The notes beneath the pieces were generated by a model that was given only the letters and a program-made list of their open reading frames with translations, did no database searches and was not told the origin of the DNA. Below are positions 11,675-23,500 of a stretch of DNA of 64,000 bases, one piece after another (position 1 is the first letter of the stretch; every line of letters begins with the position of its first letter). The position numbers were made by a program, and so were the translations under genes. The stretch covers positions 17,856,001 to 17,920,000 of the forward strand of contig WHVY01000001.1 of NCBI GenBank assembly GCA_022266195.1. Reading direction: 5' to 3'. The stretch is from Tetranychus cinnabarinus (Eukaryota; Arthropoda; Arachnida; Trombidiformes; Tetranychidae).

Positions 11675-12550
11675 TTAAGCAATGAATTTAAACTGAAGTG
11701 AAATTGTAGATCATTTCCATTCAAATTCAGATTGATTAGAGTCATCTTATGAGTAACCCGGTTAAATTCATCCGTTCATTATACAATTCCGCAACTAAAA
11801 ACAATCATAACAGAAAAATTTCTCCACTTTTCATCTTTTTGGTTTTCAGTGGTTAAGCAACCAAAATAATTTGATTATACAGATCAGTGTACGATAATTA
11901 AGATTCAAACTGATTGTGTTAGCAGCCAAAATTAGTATAACAATGTATCTTCAGGCAGCTTTAAGCTGATTTTTTTGTCTCAGACCTTTACAACTTGTCA
12001 TTGTAATGTAATACCCATTAATTTTTATAATTTATTGATAGAATGCAATCCTAAATTCGACTTTGAATTTTGGTCAATTCTGATTTGTTGATTCAGCAAT
12101 TAAAAGATATTTCACTTGTTTTCCATTTCTCTTTCTTCAAAATGATATTTGGCTATTTTATCCAACAGTTTACCATTAATGAGAACCGGCAAAATTAATC
12201 TGGTTAAACGATGATTATTGACTGCTTAGGTTAATTTTGAAAACAAATCATGAAAGTAATCGACCTCTGCTTTCAACTTAAATTGATGGAAATGAGAAAA
12301 GTTAAAAAAGCTGTTAATAATTGATTAACCAGTGAACATAAAATAAAACGCGTTGAGTACAGTTAATCACCATTACAGCTATCTTGAATATTTAAGTTCA
12401 ACTATTACCTGTTGTTCATTGCTTCATCATTACCATGCAGTTGTTTATTTTTAATTTAGAGAGCTGATTGTCTAATTTTACTGATCTACTTGATGAATTT
12501 ATTCAAATATAAACTAATTTAAATACTTTCGAGTAGTATGTATTTAACGA
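11675..12550. other. Intergenic, no gene seen
   Basis: AT-rich sequence between MDH and the decayed transposase. It contains one copy (12451-12476) of a 26-bp word that recurs at 14555-14580. No ORF or RNA gene could be recognised. Confidence 0.5.
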
Positions 12551-13337
12551 GTTTTTAAAGCGAGAAATCACTGGTTTAATAACCTGAAGAAGCGAAAAAG
12601 TTTGAATTTTCTTGAAGCTACCGGTGAAGCAAAGTCAGTCAATCAAGAACAGGTTGATAATTGGTTTTATAATGAATTACCTGAAATATTGATTGAATAT
12701 CCAGATTATCAGATTTGGAATGCTGATGAAACAGGGTTGGAGTATCACCAAATCGATCAAAGATCTTATTTTGTTAAAAATGCTAACAATCTGGTGTCAA
12801 AAATCAAAGGAAAGAATCACTATTTTGTTATGTTGTTGTTTTGATGGTCAAAAGAAAGATCCATTGGTAATTGGAAGAAGCAAGAAACCAAGATGTTTAT
12901 CATCAATTACATATAACACAAAACAATTTGATATCGATTATAAGGCAAGCAAGAAAGCTTGGATGACAAGTGAATAGCTTGATGATTGGAACCAAGAACT
13001 GAAAGAAAAGAAAGAGGTTGTGTTATTATTTATAGATAATTGTCCAGCACATAAAGTGAATGATAAAACATTGAATTACTTAAAAATTGTTTATTTACCT
13101 GTCAATACAACCAGTAAATGCCAACCCTTAGATGCCGGTATAATAGCCAATTTTAAACATCAATATTCAACTGATTTGAATGTTTTCTTAACTTGTCTTA
13201 TGTCGACAGACAAAACAATTGAAAATATAAGTAAAACAAATTGTTTTAAAGGAAACTATCCAATGGATTGGCGTATATTGGGACAAAGTAACTTAAAAAA
13301 CAATAACAAATTGCTTTACGAAATGTATATTTCTTAA
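12551..13337 (+). pseudogene. Decayed Tigger/pogo-type (JRK/CENPB-like) DDE transposase
   Basis: The reading starts with an HTH-CENPB-like piece (HWFNNLKKRK...GEAKSV), then passes to the DDE endonuclease core. NADETGL carries the first catalytic Asp, DGQKKDPLVIGRSKKPRC matches the family middle block, and LLFIDNCPAH carries the second Asp. It ends with PVNTTSKCQPLDAGIIANFK. The frame shifts near 12838-12845 and a TAG at 12975-12977 interrupts the second frame. Upstream DNA-binding parts and the C-terminal region are truncated, so the copy cannot make a transposase. It lies between MDH and the cadherin start. No clear terminal inverted repeats were found around it, but 13362-13380 resembles the inner end of the small element at 20284-20494. 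Confidence 0.88.
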
Positions 13338-14391
13338 AGTTTAAAGTTGCTTGAAAAACCATAGATGGCGACTGTAAAAATTGGTTTAAATGGAACAATA
13401 AAATTGCTTTAACCAGGTACTCGACAGTATACTATAATTAAACAACGATTGCGAGGGGATATGATGGTTAGATGCAGGGCGAACCCGAGTGTAATCATTA
13501 TGTAAAATTCAGTCATTTTCTTGTTTACAAGAGATTTACCAATATTTTGATTCTTTTCATGATGAAGGCTGGATAAATAAGATAAGGTGGAAACTGTGAA
13601 GATGAGAAAAAGGATAGGATAAGAAAGAAGAAGAAAAATTTAAAGGGGAAAAAGTTTTTTCGTGTTGACTAACAGGGTAGGTTTCTTCCTCTTCTGTCTG
13701 TAAATCTTTTCTTCTGGCTCCCTCTCTTTTTTGGTTAGCTAAGACATTTTTGTTGCTCACGATTGGGAAAAGAGGTGAAATGAAAGATAAAGAGAGAGTC
13801 TTTCAGCAAAAGAAAGAAGATGATGAAAAGGTTAGTTCTCATTTGTTAAGTTACCTTGCGACGAAAGAGACTCAAATTTTTGCTCGGTGAGAAAGCAAAA
13901 CTTTTCTTCCATTTCTTTCTTTATTTTTGAATAACGACAATATTTTTGCTCTTCTTTGCTCCCATTTTTATAAAAATTTTTAATCTTTTTGACCAGTTTT
14001 CTAGTTCCTTCAATAGTTTGGATGTGTATCTATTGATTACTGATTAAATTTACCTAATTTCAATGATTCTATTACAGTGTTGCTGTTGATTTTGTGTTTG
14101 TTTTCATTCAACAAATCGTAACATCAAAGTGAAACCATTTCAACGGATTATTAACTGGATTACATGTGTCTTTGTTGATCCATCAAATTTGTGTTTTACA
14201 TTTTTTTTGATCAACTCTTCTCTACGATTTTTGTCTCGCGGTTTAATTAGTTGGATTAAAACATGTTTGCATCGGTTTGGAAAAAATCGTCTTCTCAATC
14301 GTTGCAACTGGATTGTTGCTTTTATTATTGATACTCTTCAAATTATCATCACAATTATTGATCCCTAAACATAGGTCAACTTTCATACACA
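13338..14391. other. Region upstream of the cadherin start codon
   Basis: The first 100 bases may be the tail of the transposon remnant. The rest is AT-rich with purine- and pyrimidine-rich blocks (13620-13800, 13900-14000). It should contain the cadherin promoter and 5' UTR, but I cannot place either with confidence. Confidence 0.5.
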
Positions 14392-14509
14392 ATGTTATCA
14401 AATAGATACATTGGTTTGTTTAATAAAAAATTTTTAATTGTTACAATTTGTCTTTACCTTGTGCTTGTCAACACTCTCATTCAACCAATCAACTGTCAAT
14501 CCGATCAAG
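14392..14509 (+). CDS. Cadherin exon 1: signal peptide
   Basis: Thirty-nine codons with a basic N-terminus and a hydrophobic stretch (KKFLIVTICLYLVLV) form a classic signal peptide, probably cleaved near INC-QSD. The exon ends in phase 1 at a GTGAGT donor. The link to the cadherin is inferred from phase continuity with exons 2 and 3 and from the need for a secretion signal. Confidence 0.75.
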
Positions 14510-17500
14510 GTGAGTAAACCCTAATAGCATCATTTCATTCGTACCATTTTTTAGTTAATTTAGAGAGCTGATTGTTTAATGTAGGCATACACGCAGTTAG
14601 AGAATTGGTCAAATAAGGCGCAGCTTCCGCGTTTTTTAAAATTTATATGCGCTACACGCTCGATTCAATTAAATTTGTCACAAATTGTCAAATAATCTAC
14701 ATTGATTATTTTGGACATGCAAACTTGAACAAAGCAACTCTAATGGTTTACCCAAAGCAGTGATGAATTGATAAATATTTTGTTTGCTAATACTGGGATT
14801 AATATGGACGATGATGCAGAAAATATCAAACCAATAATGTTTAAAATGAGCTTATAAATAGATTACACACAATCAATTTACAATCTTATAACCAAATCAT
14901 CTTTTTTTTGCTGAAACCTATTCACCGAATTTGATCAATTCTTGACCTATTAATGAACTCTTTTGTGAAACCAACAGTTCAAATGATACCAATAATCATG
15001 TAAAGCTATTAAACTGAAGTTCATCAAATCCAAGGTAATACTCTGAATATGAGGTTAAAAATAATAGATGTTGAGGGTGAAAAGAGAGTGAAATCAATAA
15101 TAAAAGGATGTTGGAAGAGTAAAGAGGAACGAAGATGATAATGAAGGAGGAAGATGATGATTGAGAATAATTGGCTCGATGAGCTTATGGTGATGATGAG
15201 AAACAAGGTTAAAATTAAAAAAGAGAAACGAAAATGTTCTTTCCCTCTTTTTTATTTCCCATTTGATCTTCATCATCGCCATCATCTTGTTCTGGTTCCT
15301 TCTTGATTCAGAAGTGCCATACAGAAATGTGATTCAAAATCCAGGTAAATCAGCATCACGATTTGACAACATCAACAATGTAGTTACTTTATTGCTCTTT
15401 TCGCTCTTTAAATCGATCTCTATCTTGAACACTTAGACCACCTTTTTTTCTCGATCACCTTTTTTGTTTATCTTTTTGGCTCTTTATCGTTAGCTTCCCT
15501 CTTTCATCTTGTTTCCATCTGAATCTTCATCTGGATTGATCAAAGATATAAAATGTATATGTAATCTTCAGATTCATTTATGGCGAGGTTGTTCAAACGT
15601 TCCAAAGTATGTTAGCTCTTGTAATTGGTGTTTATCATTATTATTGTTGTTGTTTTGTTGGTAAATTTTGTTCTCCTTTTTTGTTGTTTAGTTAATTAAT
15701 TTACCTGCAAAAAAAGAGAGGAATGCGTAAATGATAAAGAAGAGTTAATTCATGAAAGGAACCTTAAATCAACTTGTAAAAGCTGTTAATAAGCAATAAA
15801 TCTGAAAAAAATAATGATAATAAAATCAGGATCACGGTTAATCTAATTGACTAACAATTGAATTGATAATCTAATATTATTAAAAAAACCATAAAGTAAA
15901 TACGAAATACATTTATAATGTTGAAAGAACAGAGTTTGAGGAATTATAATACAAATGTAAAATAAAAAATCAACAATTAAAACAAGAAACTGCTCAAAAA
16001 CAATTGAAATTGTTGAAATTTATTACAAACCAGCTTGTTTTACAAACTTTGTAGACTTATTGGAATAATGATTGAAATTTTCCAACACTTGATGTAATAA
16101 ATTAAATGATTAATGAAGTTTTATCTTGTCCAAGAGCGAATAGAAGCTGTTCTGGTGTTATCTCGTTTCTTTTCCGTTCTGAAAATCCTTTCACATATAA
16201 TTGGAACGATGAAACATGTGAATACAAATAGTGATGATAAAAATCCAAGATAGTAAACAAATAATACAGGATCAGATTCCATTAGTTTAGATGCAATCCA
16301 CGGGTGAATCGATTCACCGACTGAACCATTGATAAAAATGAAGGACGCTAAACTATTGGAAAGGAGGAAATATTTTTGAAGTCGACTTAGTGAGACTGTA
16401 AATAAGGGCGAGAATCCGATTCCGAGAAGAACCATTGTAATCCAGATACACAATTGATTCCATGCTGCATGAGGGACACTCACGACTACACTAGCCAGAA
16501 GGGATGCATAACTGATCCACATTAAATGATTTTCATGAATAAAATTGGATGAAATGATGAATATGATTCTATAACATGTGAAAACGGACCAGAAAATGGT
16601 TACCAAAGTTGCACCAGTTTGCTTGCTCATGTGAAGCTCTGATTTAACAGCAAAGGATGGACCTAATGAGCCTGAGAAATAAAATGTAAATAAAATGTTA
16701 GTAAATTAGACACACAAGTAGATTGGTTAAAACAATTAAACAAGTTCTTACCAATCAATGTTTGGATGCCAAATGTCAGGTTAGCAATGATTGATAGCAT
16801 AGCAATACCACAATATTTCTTCCAATTTGGTGGGTCATTGGAATTACTTGTATTTTCATCTGAATCACTATTGGAACCTTTCTTTGATCTCTCGTTGAAA
16901 TGAAACGATAAAAATCCAACTGAAGCAATTATCAGAAAAAAACCAACACACAAAAATGGATATTGAACTTTAACATCATCTGGCTTATAACTACCCAAAA
17001 TGGCAGCATCATCTTGAGTACCATTTGTAGTTTCATTCAATGGTAATAAGAAAGGTTGAGTGATTAAAGGCGTCAATAAGGAGCCAATACCAAAGGATCC
17101 ATGCAATATTTGAATATAATTAGATAATTGCGGATTACCTTTCCATATCTGTAGTATATAAGTATTACATGCTGTAAAACAAAAGTGATTACTAATGCCT
17201 TTTCAGCTGACCAGTTGTTGCTTTTATAACTTACTGATATCAAAGATTCCTTGTGATATTCCAGACAACAGGAATAATGAATAAACAGTATAAAATGAGG
17301 TGAACCAAGGAGCAAGAGCGATAAAAAGTCCAGCGGAAAAATTGCTGATGAACAAAATCATATTGAATCCAAGCCATCGACCAATTATTCCAGCTGAATA
17401 AAATTTAACATTAAAACATCTTATATATCTTTTCTCGAATATCTTTTCTCGTTGAATATTATTGAAAAATAACTCACAAATTATTCCACCAATTAAATAT

Positions 17501-20500
17501 CCAATGGACCGACTTGGAACTAGATTAGATGTAACTGAAAACGTTTCGCTCATCCTGATCTGCAAGTCGAGTAAAGATGAGCCCAGAAGTGTACAGCAGG
17601 CACCAAGACCCATAAAAGACATTAAACAAAACCATGATTTAATTAATTTAATCTGGTGGGTTCGAATATAAACTGTCAACTTCATTTTACTTGGTGCACA
17701 GTTAAAAAGTATAACTAATGTTGAGTATTCCTAGTGAATTGTCTGGATTGACTTGTGTTAATGATACGAGAATATTGTGTTAAATCATCTTTTATAAGTA
17801 TTGGTCAAGATTAAGAATCTAATTCAAGTAAAATTGTTACTTTGGATGGAAAATTTAATCAAAATAATCTAAATTACTTCAAATTTTCTGACAAGTGTTC
17901 ACATGAAAAACGGTTTATGTTAAGAGGCTGATTAGCTCAGAAATGGCATCTATGTGCTCATAACTGTGAACACGGGAATGAATTGTCTTGATCACCACCC
18001 TTCCATAAATCGAGATTCATTTTTCACCTTTCTCTTATCATTTGTATTGATAATAAATCTTGCGAATCACACAATAGACATACACATCAATAAAAATTGA
18101 GCAACTAACACGAGTTCGTCGTATGATTTGGTGACAATTTACTTTTACTTTTTCCTCTAGTTCTCCTTTATTAGTGCACAACCTATTAATAAAACAGAAC
18201 TAAATCAGTCTAAAAAATAGATAAGCCAACAGAAACATCATTTAAATATGATTGGATAGAATTAAATATTATGTAATGAAAACTTCCAATTGCAACTTGC
18301 AGCCCGATAGCTTACCTACCCTAAATTTTTGGTATTTTTGCAATTAAAAGTCCCGAGAAATTAACATTCAACTGTTTCATGTGGTTTCATTTGGGTATTA
18401 TCTTTGATTTGATCTACTTTTCAGACTATTCCTATTCTTACATATTTTTTTCCAACTTTTTTCTTGCCATGTTCATCATGTTCAACTTGTAATCCATTTT
18501 TTCTCCAATTTTGATTCCTGTTAATTAACTTACTAATCATTGTTTTTTTATTCCATTTTCTTCTTTTGTTTAAACATAAACATTTTGGCTCAATAGGTTG
18601 TAAATTTTATCCAATTGGTGAGAATCGAAGGTTTGAAAGAGTTGCGGAGAACCTCGAAGTCGGTAAGTACTAAACTGGCTAAACAGTAGTCAACCAATAA
18701 AACCGTTCAAGTTTTTTTATAGTTTTACTTTGAACCTGAAGTCAATCAAACAATTGGAAAGCTATAAGATGAAAAGAGGATTAAAGTTAAAATTAATATT
18801 TACAAAAAAGCGGGATGATTAGTTTCCATTTGATTCTTACTTGTTTAATGCTATTTTTGGTTTAAGCGGAGTTCCAATTTTAAATAATTGAACAGTAATT
18901 AGGTGTAAACTTTCAAGATGAGTTTGAGAAAGACAAGAATTCGAGACTTTTTTGATTTCACTTTTTGTTGATTTACCTTAACTGGGATGAGACGGAAGAA
19001 AAGTAAAATTGAATTGATTATTGTAATTGCAATACAATTGTAGTAGGCGACAAGGGTCATACCGTTAGTTATTCCTTTTGAATTGTTTTCCATTCAAGAT
19101 GAATTTTACATCTAATCAGAGAACTTTTCAATTAGTAAATGTGATGATTCAATGTTCCATTTTGTCAGTATTACAGGTATAAGCAGTGGTAATCAACAGG
19201 TAAACATTTCGATTAACATAAATTGTTAATATATAATGTTGAGTCCAAAACAATAAGACCTAATCAAAAAGTCACAGAAAAGAGTCATTATATTTTCAAA
19301 TTAATCAAATGATTGCAAACAATGAAAGAAAATAAATGTTTAAATGATTAACTAAAATCAAAATGAATTATGATCATAAACAAAATATATGAACATTAAT
19401 TAGTTGATTCAATTCAAATCTATTGCTAACACGTTTGACCAGTAACATTTAAACATTATGTGATTTAATGTTGATCAAATATTAATACCTTGTAAATGAC
19501 CAATTAACTAGAATCAAGTTTGAAACAACAAAAGTGATCAGGTAATTTATATTGCCAATTTATTTGAATTAATCCTGAATAATTGTGCACCATTAGCTTG
19601 AGAAGGCTTTTAAGTAGCTTGCTTTGAAAGTGAATTGCCTTCCATCTCAAGTACACAGTTTTACGGTAACTTTTATTTCTAGGATAGTTGCAAAAGTGAG
19701 CTCAATTAATCAGATCGTAGCTTTTCCATCTTTTGTTTTCTTGAACTGATTTGCACGAATGATCGGTTTATTGGGTTTTCACTGATTAATCAATCCAATT
19801 GAATCACAACTGATAAACTCTTTCTCTTCCCTCGATCGTTCCAAACACTTTGTTAACCACTTGGAATCCGAATGGTTTTAAACAAATCACAACACCTTGA
19901 ACACAGGTCATGAGGTTTTCAGAGTAGAAGTACACCCACGGATGGAGATTAAACTGGAAGCCGTGGACAATAGTTTAAGTGATATTAATTATTTCAAATA
20001 CGAAGAAATAGATGATAAAACTGTTGCCATAAAACTTGCTCATTCCTTGGAGGATCTTGTTGATCGGGTAAGCAAAACCAGAAGATTTATTAACCGTTGC
20101 TTTCCATGGTGCGTTTACTAAAGCAGAAAAATAGAAATCGCAATTTTCAAACTCAGAATATAAGTGAGAATATATTTAAAATAAAACAAATACATACAAA
20201 AATAATTAAGGCAAGAATCACAAGGCAATCCTTTGAAGTCCATTAGATGAAACGAGAAAAAGCAAAAGCCGTTATTTTAAATACAGTAGTGGTTAGGGTT
20301 AAGTTAACAAAACAGGGCCAGAGTTAAGTAAATTTTCAGGTGTCGCCATCTCGGTAATAATTAGTTTTCAGAGAAACTAGACAATAGAGAAATGGACAAA
20401 ATTAAATTCGATCTTAAAGGTACTTTAATTTATTGTTAGATGGCGACTATGAAAAAAATCTCCCCATTTGTTAACTTAACCCTAACCACTACTGTACCAT

Positions 20501-23500
20501 CTGATCCAAAGCTACGAGATAAACAAAGAATTATTCCTTCCACAATTTGACCAGATAACTTTAGTTATTTTATTTACACTGATGTCACAAACAATTAAGC
20601 AGCTTGCTGTTACAGTTAATTCAATACAAAAACATCATGTGTTAGAATAAGTCAGACGTTAATCATTAGAAAGTAAACTTGAAAACAAAAGAGTTGCAAT
20701 TATTCAAAAGACGATGACTCAATGCCTTAACCTTAAACCCGGGAAACTTGAAAAGTGAAAAGGCTTTTAAAAAATATTTCCCTTTCGTTAACACAAACGT
20801 TAATTATTTCTTTAAGCTTATTAGGCTAATTTAATTACAATTTTCCTTTTCTTTTCTTTCTTTGTTTATTTTTGATATGATTAATTTAACAGCGAGATCC
20901 TCAAAGTGTTCTTAAATTTAAATTAACTTGTCGTGGACCCAGTGGCACGGTAAGTAACTATTCAAATCATTTTCCTTTGTCTTCTTCTGACAACTTATCT
21001 GCACAAAACCTTCATCATGTGTAAACATTATAAGATGAATTGTTTTACGAAAAAAACAATCGCCTATCCATGACCACTTCAAATGTCCATCATTAATTTA
21101 AGCAAATGAATGTAAGTAAATCAATGTTTATTATTACCAAATAACCCAATCTACCACCAAAATGTAAATACCAAATTGAACAATATCCACCTAAGAATGC
21201 CAGCCACTCCTTTCAATCAACATCTCAACAATCTGTTAATCAGTGAAAGCTGTAAATTTAATTAACTGGCTTGTTATTTTTTAATTAGCTGATGTTGATG
21301 ATGACTATTATCAATGGATTAAATGTTAGTGATGGAAACAAGCAAATGAATTTTTCGCTCTACATTTCAAAAGGCATTCAAATGTCTTTAGGCTGATGAT
21401 GCAAAAGATACAGTTGCCGTTGAAAAGAGGATCACTTTTATTGAATCAAATGGATTGAAAATATTTCATCAAAAAACGTTAAATTGCTCCGTTAACCCTG
21501 GCTTCATTGGAAAGGTTGGCATGTTGATTTGATCTTCTTGATTATGGTAATTAACCTTTTAATTTATTAATTGTTATTAACCCGTGAAAACTATTTAATG
21601 TAAATGTATGTTGTCCTTTTCCCATTCATAGTGTATAAAGAGCGTAACAGATGATGAAAGCAATTGGTCTTAGCAGCGCTTACCATTCAAATATATGCGT
21701 TTTCATTTAATATTATTGTAATTTAGAATCAGCAATAATCGAGTTTTATCTTTATCACACTTAATGGAGGAAAGGTTCACTTGGGATCCAAGACAAGCCA
21801 TTCAATTATCTCACAGTCAAAGGTCAGGTTTGACCAAGTCCCTTGTGAACCTGACAGTAACTCATTAACACAACAGATCAGCGTAATCAAGACAACACAA
21901 ATGACAATCAACCAGTTAGATGATATCATATTTTCCCTGACAAGTAGTGACACTGACATTTCATGATAAACTCAAAACCAAGCCATTGAAATCATCGCAT
22001 CAATTATCAACAATCAAACAACAAGCTTCATTGCTACAAGTCACTAGAACTGTTGAACATCTAAATTGTTAGTTGTCTTACAATTTCTGATGCTTCATTC
22101 AAATCATTTTTTAACACTCACTAGTGATTAAAATTTACTTCACAAATTATAAGCTTTCAAATGAAACCTTGATCTTTAGATTAATTACAATTTAGACTCA
22201 AGTGTTGCGGAAGATTCATCAAACCCAAGCTAACCAGCTCTAAGCATTGAAAATGAAAGTTTTTAAATTCAATCATTTTTTCCTCAAAAAAGTCATGATT
22301 AAATTTCATTTTGTTTTCAATCTTAACAAATAACGATAATCAAATTTTAACCTATCTAATTACATTGTATGATTTAAAATTGAAACCTGAGATTTTGTTT
22401 CAATTATCAATTTCTTTCACCTCTAATTGATAGTTTATTTGATTGCCTTGATTGTTGCTGTTTCTGTTGGCGTTAGTGTCAGAAAAGATTGTAAAAGTCA
22501 ATTGTTAGCAAAAATGTTGATAAATGCATGATAAATCAACATAACTTTACTTCATGGAAACATGAATTTACTTGATTTTATACCTTTAACAGTTTAACTC
22601 CTTTCTTGTATTGTACCTTTACCGTATTATAATTGTTGATTCACCAAAGGGTCAACAATTTTAACTAATCAGAACAGCGACAATTAAGATTAACATTACC
22701 TGGTATCAGTGAACTTTGTTACAATTTGTTAAATCACTTTCTTCTCCATTCCCTATTAAGATTATCATTTGTTTGATTTTCATTTAATCATGATTTCGTG
22801 ATCAATAATCATTTTGATTGTCTATTAATCATTAGTTATCACGTTTTAGGCCTAAATCAATTGATGATTTAAAATATGCGCAGCAACTCAACATTCATTG
22901 AAACTGTTTGTCCATTCTCAACAATATTAATTTGATGTTGAACAATCATCAAACCAAGCAACTCTTTGTTTCCAATCAAACACTGAATAAAAGCCAAATA
23001 CTCATTAAATGATTGCTTCTCGTATTTTAGGTAAAAAAAGAAGGTAAAATTGTGAGAAATTGTTGCTTCTAAATGAGTTATTTTGTCCTCTATTTTGGCA
23101 CAAAATAACAAAAGTCAGGAAGATAATTTAGGAAACCTGGTTAGTTAATAATATATATTAAATTATGAAACAAAGAAACACAAGCTTTAATGATCATAGA
23201 ATTGCTGTAAAACCATTTAAATGCAATGAAGGCGATGATTGTAATAACTGTTGAAATCAAAATAAAGTCAATTATTTTGTATCAAGTGATGATTTTAGAT
23301 GCGAATTGAAGATGAGCAGTAAATTTGTCAGAAATATTTGTTCACTCATTAGGTATAACTTAGCTAGTTAGTTAGTTAGTTAACTTTGGGAATTGTGGTT
23401 AACATAGTTCCCATAATAATTATGATAATCATTATCAACACATCGTTTAGTTGGCCTTTTTTCATCTTTTTATTCTGTTCTTTTTTCCGGTTTCCATCAT

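Larger units (their letters stand above)
15345..18596 (+). other. Cadherin intron 2, host of the transporter gene
   Basis: A 3.25-kb intron whose middle half is the antisense-oriented transporter. The flanks (15345-16020 and 17686-18596) are AT-rich and show no other feature. The transporter promoter should be in the right flank. Confidence 0.7.

Noticed and set aside
17073..17315. 80-codon minus-strand frame between transporter exons 2 and 3
   Set aside because: It is out of frame with the spliced transporter, whose phases join cleanly without it.
17931..17990. tRNA-like piece (GGCTGATTAGCTCAG followed by TGG)
   Set aside because: It resembles an A box, but no B box or acceptor-stem pairing follows at the right distance.
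22869..23111. 80-codon minus-strand open frame in cadherin intron 5
   Set aside because: No motif, no splice or promoter context, and its length is not unusual for the amount of AT-rich DNA scanned.
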